DNA of 64,000 nt from Phellopilus nigrolimitatus (lineage: Eukaryota; Basidiomycota; Agaricomycetes; Hymenochaetales; Hymenochaetaceae): the NCBI GenBank assembly GCA_021029095.1, contig JAJOHG010000004.1, forward strand, positions 248,001-312,000. Direction: 5' to 3'. Positions 58,857-64,000 of this stretch are shown in pieces; position 1 is the stretch's first letter, and the number at the start of each line of letters is the position of its first letter. A model generated the notes under the pieces. The model was not told where the DNA came from, did not search any database, and saw only the letters and a list, made by a program, of their open reading frames with translations. The position numbers and the translations under genes are program-made.

Positions 58857-60743
58857 ATGACCGATGTTCTGCTGGAAGCTCTTCTGCCAATCCTAAGGGA
58901 TATCAAAAACACCAGGTACTCTGAGTGTAAGTATGGATGCAATATATTGCCCTATTAACTCGAAGCATTTACTTACGCGATTTTTTCTTGCAGTGGCTTC
59001 AAGCACAATTATTGTTTATGACTATCGTGTGTTTGGTCAGACTTGAAACGTCGATTTCAGCTAAGCTTTAGTTTTTCAGTGTTGACACTAGACCAAGAGG
59101 TGAGCACTGAAATCATTGGGTATCATCGTGGTATTAAAGAGGAACGTAGATTGAGCATGTTTGGGTACGCTTGGATCTTAATACGCAATCTCGAACTCGC
59201 TGATCATACGTATATATACTATGCAGAAAGCGAAATGGACTATTGGGAGAGCCCTTTTCTTTATAGTGCGTCACGATGATGGTTTTGACTTCTTTTCCTT
59301 GCTAAAAGTCTATCTTCCTTATCTAAAGAATCGCTACTATACTCTTTTTGTCGTTGTGTATGTTTGATTCATTCAACCTTACAAATTTTACGGAACTCGA
59401 ACAACGTCCTTTGTTTGCGCACAGATTCAATAATTATGGTTCGTCCAGTGGTCATTTTCCCACAAGCTGCCTTTGGCGTAAACTTATGGTTTTTAACAGC
59501 GCTATTCAGCCCTGGCTTGACAGATAACGTGCGTTGCCTTTACTCTTTAATTGTTTCCGCATGAGCGAATGCGAGCTAAAGAAACACAGTTGTGTGTCCT
59601 ATTTATAATCATCAGAGCGCACTTCTAACCTTTCTTCCAGCTGTGAGTTCTCCTGATATTTCCTAAAAGACTTTCTCCATCTGACGAAATGCGAAAACCA
59701 TTAGGTCGGATTTGGTTCAGATGGCAAGGGTGGACGGGTATCATTGCCTGTGCCTTAGCAGAAAGTGAGTGTTTTTTCAATGAGTCGCCGATTGTTTCCT
59801 CCCACCGCTCAATATTCGCTTTCATTGAAGCTATCCTACAACTTCGTCTTTATGCTCTGTACTACGGAAATAAGAAGATCCTCGCTCTGATGGTTGGCTT
59901 CTTCCTCGCGGCTATGGCGACTTCGGCGACAATCATGGGCAACGAGCTTAGCGGCGTGGAAGGTCAGTAGTTTGGTTTTACATTGCGATCATGCATGGTT
60001 TTATATACCAAATTGAATCGTTACTTCACTCTCGTCTCAGCACGAGCCAACTTGATCCCCACAACTAAGTTCTGCATCCCTGTGAGCCCGCTGCCGCATT
60101 TTTACGCGTTTTGGGTCCCCATATTGTGCTTCGAAACGCTGCTGTGTATTCTCGCCTGCGCCCGCGGCTACAAGTCGTACAGAGACCATGAGATCAGTCT
60201 GCGCAGACGGCGGCCGAAAGCGAGTGTACACGATCTCGTGAACACGCAGGCAGAGTCGGAGAACGTGGGAGGTTTGAATATCCTGGAAATCTTGCTTCGA
60301 GATAGTGTGGGCTATTTTATCATGTGGGTAATCTATCTGTTTTGTTTTTAACTATTGAGCTGGTTGCTCACGGAATCGACGCTATCAGAATGTTTGCAAC
60401 GTACCTCACTACCACGATGATCTGGATTTTTGGTTCCGTAAGCTTGTCAACAATACAGCGAAAACATCCACATCTGATTAATGCAATTTTGCAGCTGTCA
60501 GTGATTGAAATTCCTGTTGGCTTCACTGTCGCCTTGTCTAGCGTTATCGGGAACCGCCTACTGCTTAACCTTCGTGGGTCGCAGGCGAGCGCCACGTCTG
60601 CGAACACGAATAGCCCGAGCATAGTGGGAACAGGCTATTCTAACCATTTGAGCACCGGCGTAATTACGATTGATGATGAGTGTGGCCAGGAGATGAGCGG
60701 GTACGAAATGCGAGCGCTGCGAAACTTGAAAGCGTCGGTGTAA
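58857..60743 (+). CDS. DUF6533-family seven-helix membrane protein
   Basis: Exons I can define: 58857-58926, 58994-59026, 59080-59099, a 15-nt exon 59150-59164, 59227 to about 59256, then an unresolved middle (59257-59704), and 59705-59764, 59831-59962, 60041-60323, 60389-60437, 60495-60743. The start reads MTDVLLEALLPILRD. The DUF6533 signature is ASSTIIVYDYLLTLDQEIEHVW followed in the next exon by KAKWTIGRALFFI. Later helices include ILQLRLYALYYGNKK, ILALMVGFFLAAMATSAT, the family-typical FYAFWVPILCFETLLCILA and FATYLTTTMIWIFGS. The cytosolic tail is Ser/Asn-rich. These proteins are abundant in mushrooms, look like seven-helix receptors and have no proven role. The 3' half is solid; the middle may hide further small exons or a lesion. 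Confidence 0.75.
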
Positions 60744-61153
60744 AAAATGGATGGTGGTCATTGGCTGGGTGTATAATCTAATCGGCCGCCGCGCTGCGCT
60801 CGCCCCCATGGTCGTGTCTGTGCAATGTTAGACTTGGCATCGCTTTGAGTTTCGTGCCAGGTTATATGTTTCTCAAATATATTTCTTATACTGCATACAG
60901 CTCGATGCAATTTCAAGTTCACAAAAAGAACTTTAATGAGATGGCCGAGATCATTAAGATCATTACAACCGACATTAGCACTAATACACGCAGCGAGCAA
61001 AATGGGTGGAAATGACAAGCCCCAAAACAAAGTAATGTAACAAGACGAATAATGTATCGAATATGCACAGAGGAGTAAGGAAGGCCACTGTAGAGAGAAA
61101 GACCGACGAGTGAAAGAAGAGAATTAGAAAACAAACGTAAGTGAAATGATAGG
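60744..61153. other. Convergent intergenic region
   Basis: Holds the 3' ends of the DUF6533 gene (+) and the MYST gene (-). Nothing else seen. Confidence 0.4.

Positions 61154-64000
<2,847 letters not shown>

Overview
The window is nuclear DNA of a basidiomycete fungus, most likely a mushroom-forming agaricomycete. Genes carry many short GT-AG introns (about 45-75 nt), sit on both strands with no operon logic, and belong to families typical of that group: a DUF6533 seven-helix protein, a DyP-type peroxidase, a Kelch transmembrane protein and a fungal small-molecule-type methyltransferase. All gene models here were built by hand by joining open frames at splice sites with matching phase. There is no transcript evidence behind them.

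Layout. 1-6606: no gene I can support, apart from one weak remnant near 2 kb. 6.6-9.5 kb: a tandem PH-domain protein (-) head to head with acyl-CoA-binding protein (+). 9.5-12.9 kb: empty. 12.9-21.3 kb: Kelch transmembrane protein (-), a 1028-residue disordered protein (-), and a CoA-type Nudix hydrolase (+) whose frame is broken twice. 21.6-28.0 kb: left arm of a large inverted duplication. 29-36 kb: RING protein with SUMO-interacting-like motifs (-), DUF4604/KIAA1143 homologue (+), DyP peroxidase (+). 36.4-42.8 kb is a G+C-rich block: alpha/beta hydrolase (-), a 670-residue Ala/Pro-rich protein (+), VTC1 (-) and a Sis1-type J-protein (+). 43-44.2 kb: methyltransferase (-). 44.2-47 kb: empty. 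47.0-53.5 kb: right arm of the inverted duplication. 53.5-55.7 kb: makorin-type CCCH/RING protein (+). 57-60.7 kb: an 89-residue Cys-rich protein (+) and a DUF6533 protein (+). 61.2-64.0 kb: a MYST histone acetyltransferase (-), cut by the window end.

The most striking structure is the inverted duplication: two arms of about 6.5 kb, about 19 kb apart, each carrying a DPH4 J-protein gene, a multi-pass membrane-protein gene and an acidic-protein gene in mirror-image order. About 4 kb in the middle of the arms is nearly identical, while the outer parts, including DPH4, are clearly diverged. This suggests gene conversion between the arms. Both membrane-protein copies carry different frame-breaking indels.

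Functionally this is a mix of housekeeping genes (chaperones, diphthamide synthesis, polyphosphate, CoA and lipid handling, chromatin, ubiquitin). I see no metabolic cluster or defence system. Many neighbours are head-to-head pairs with short shared promoters.
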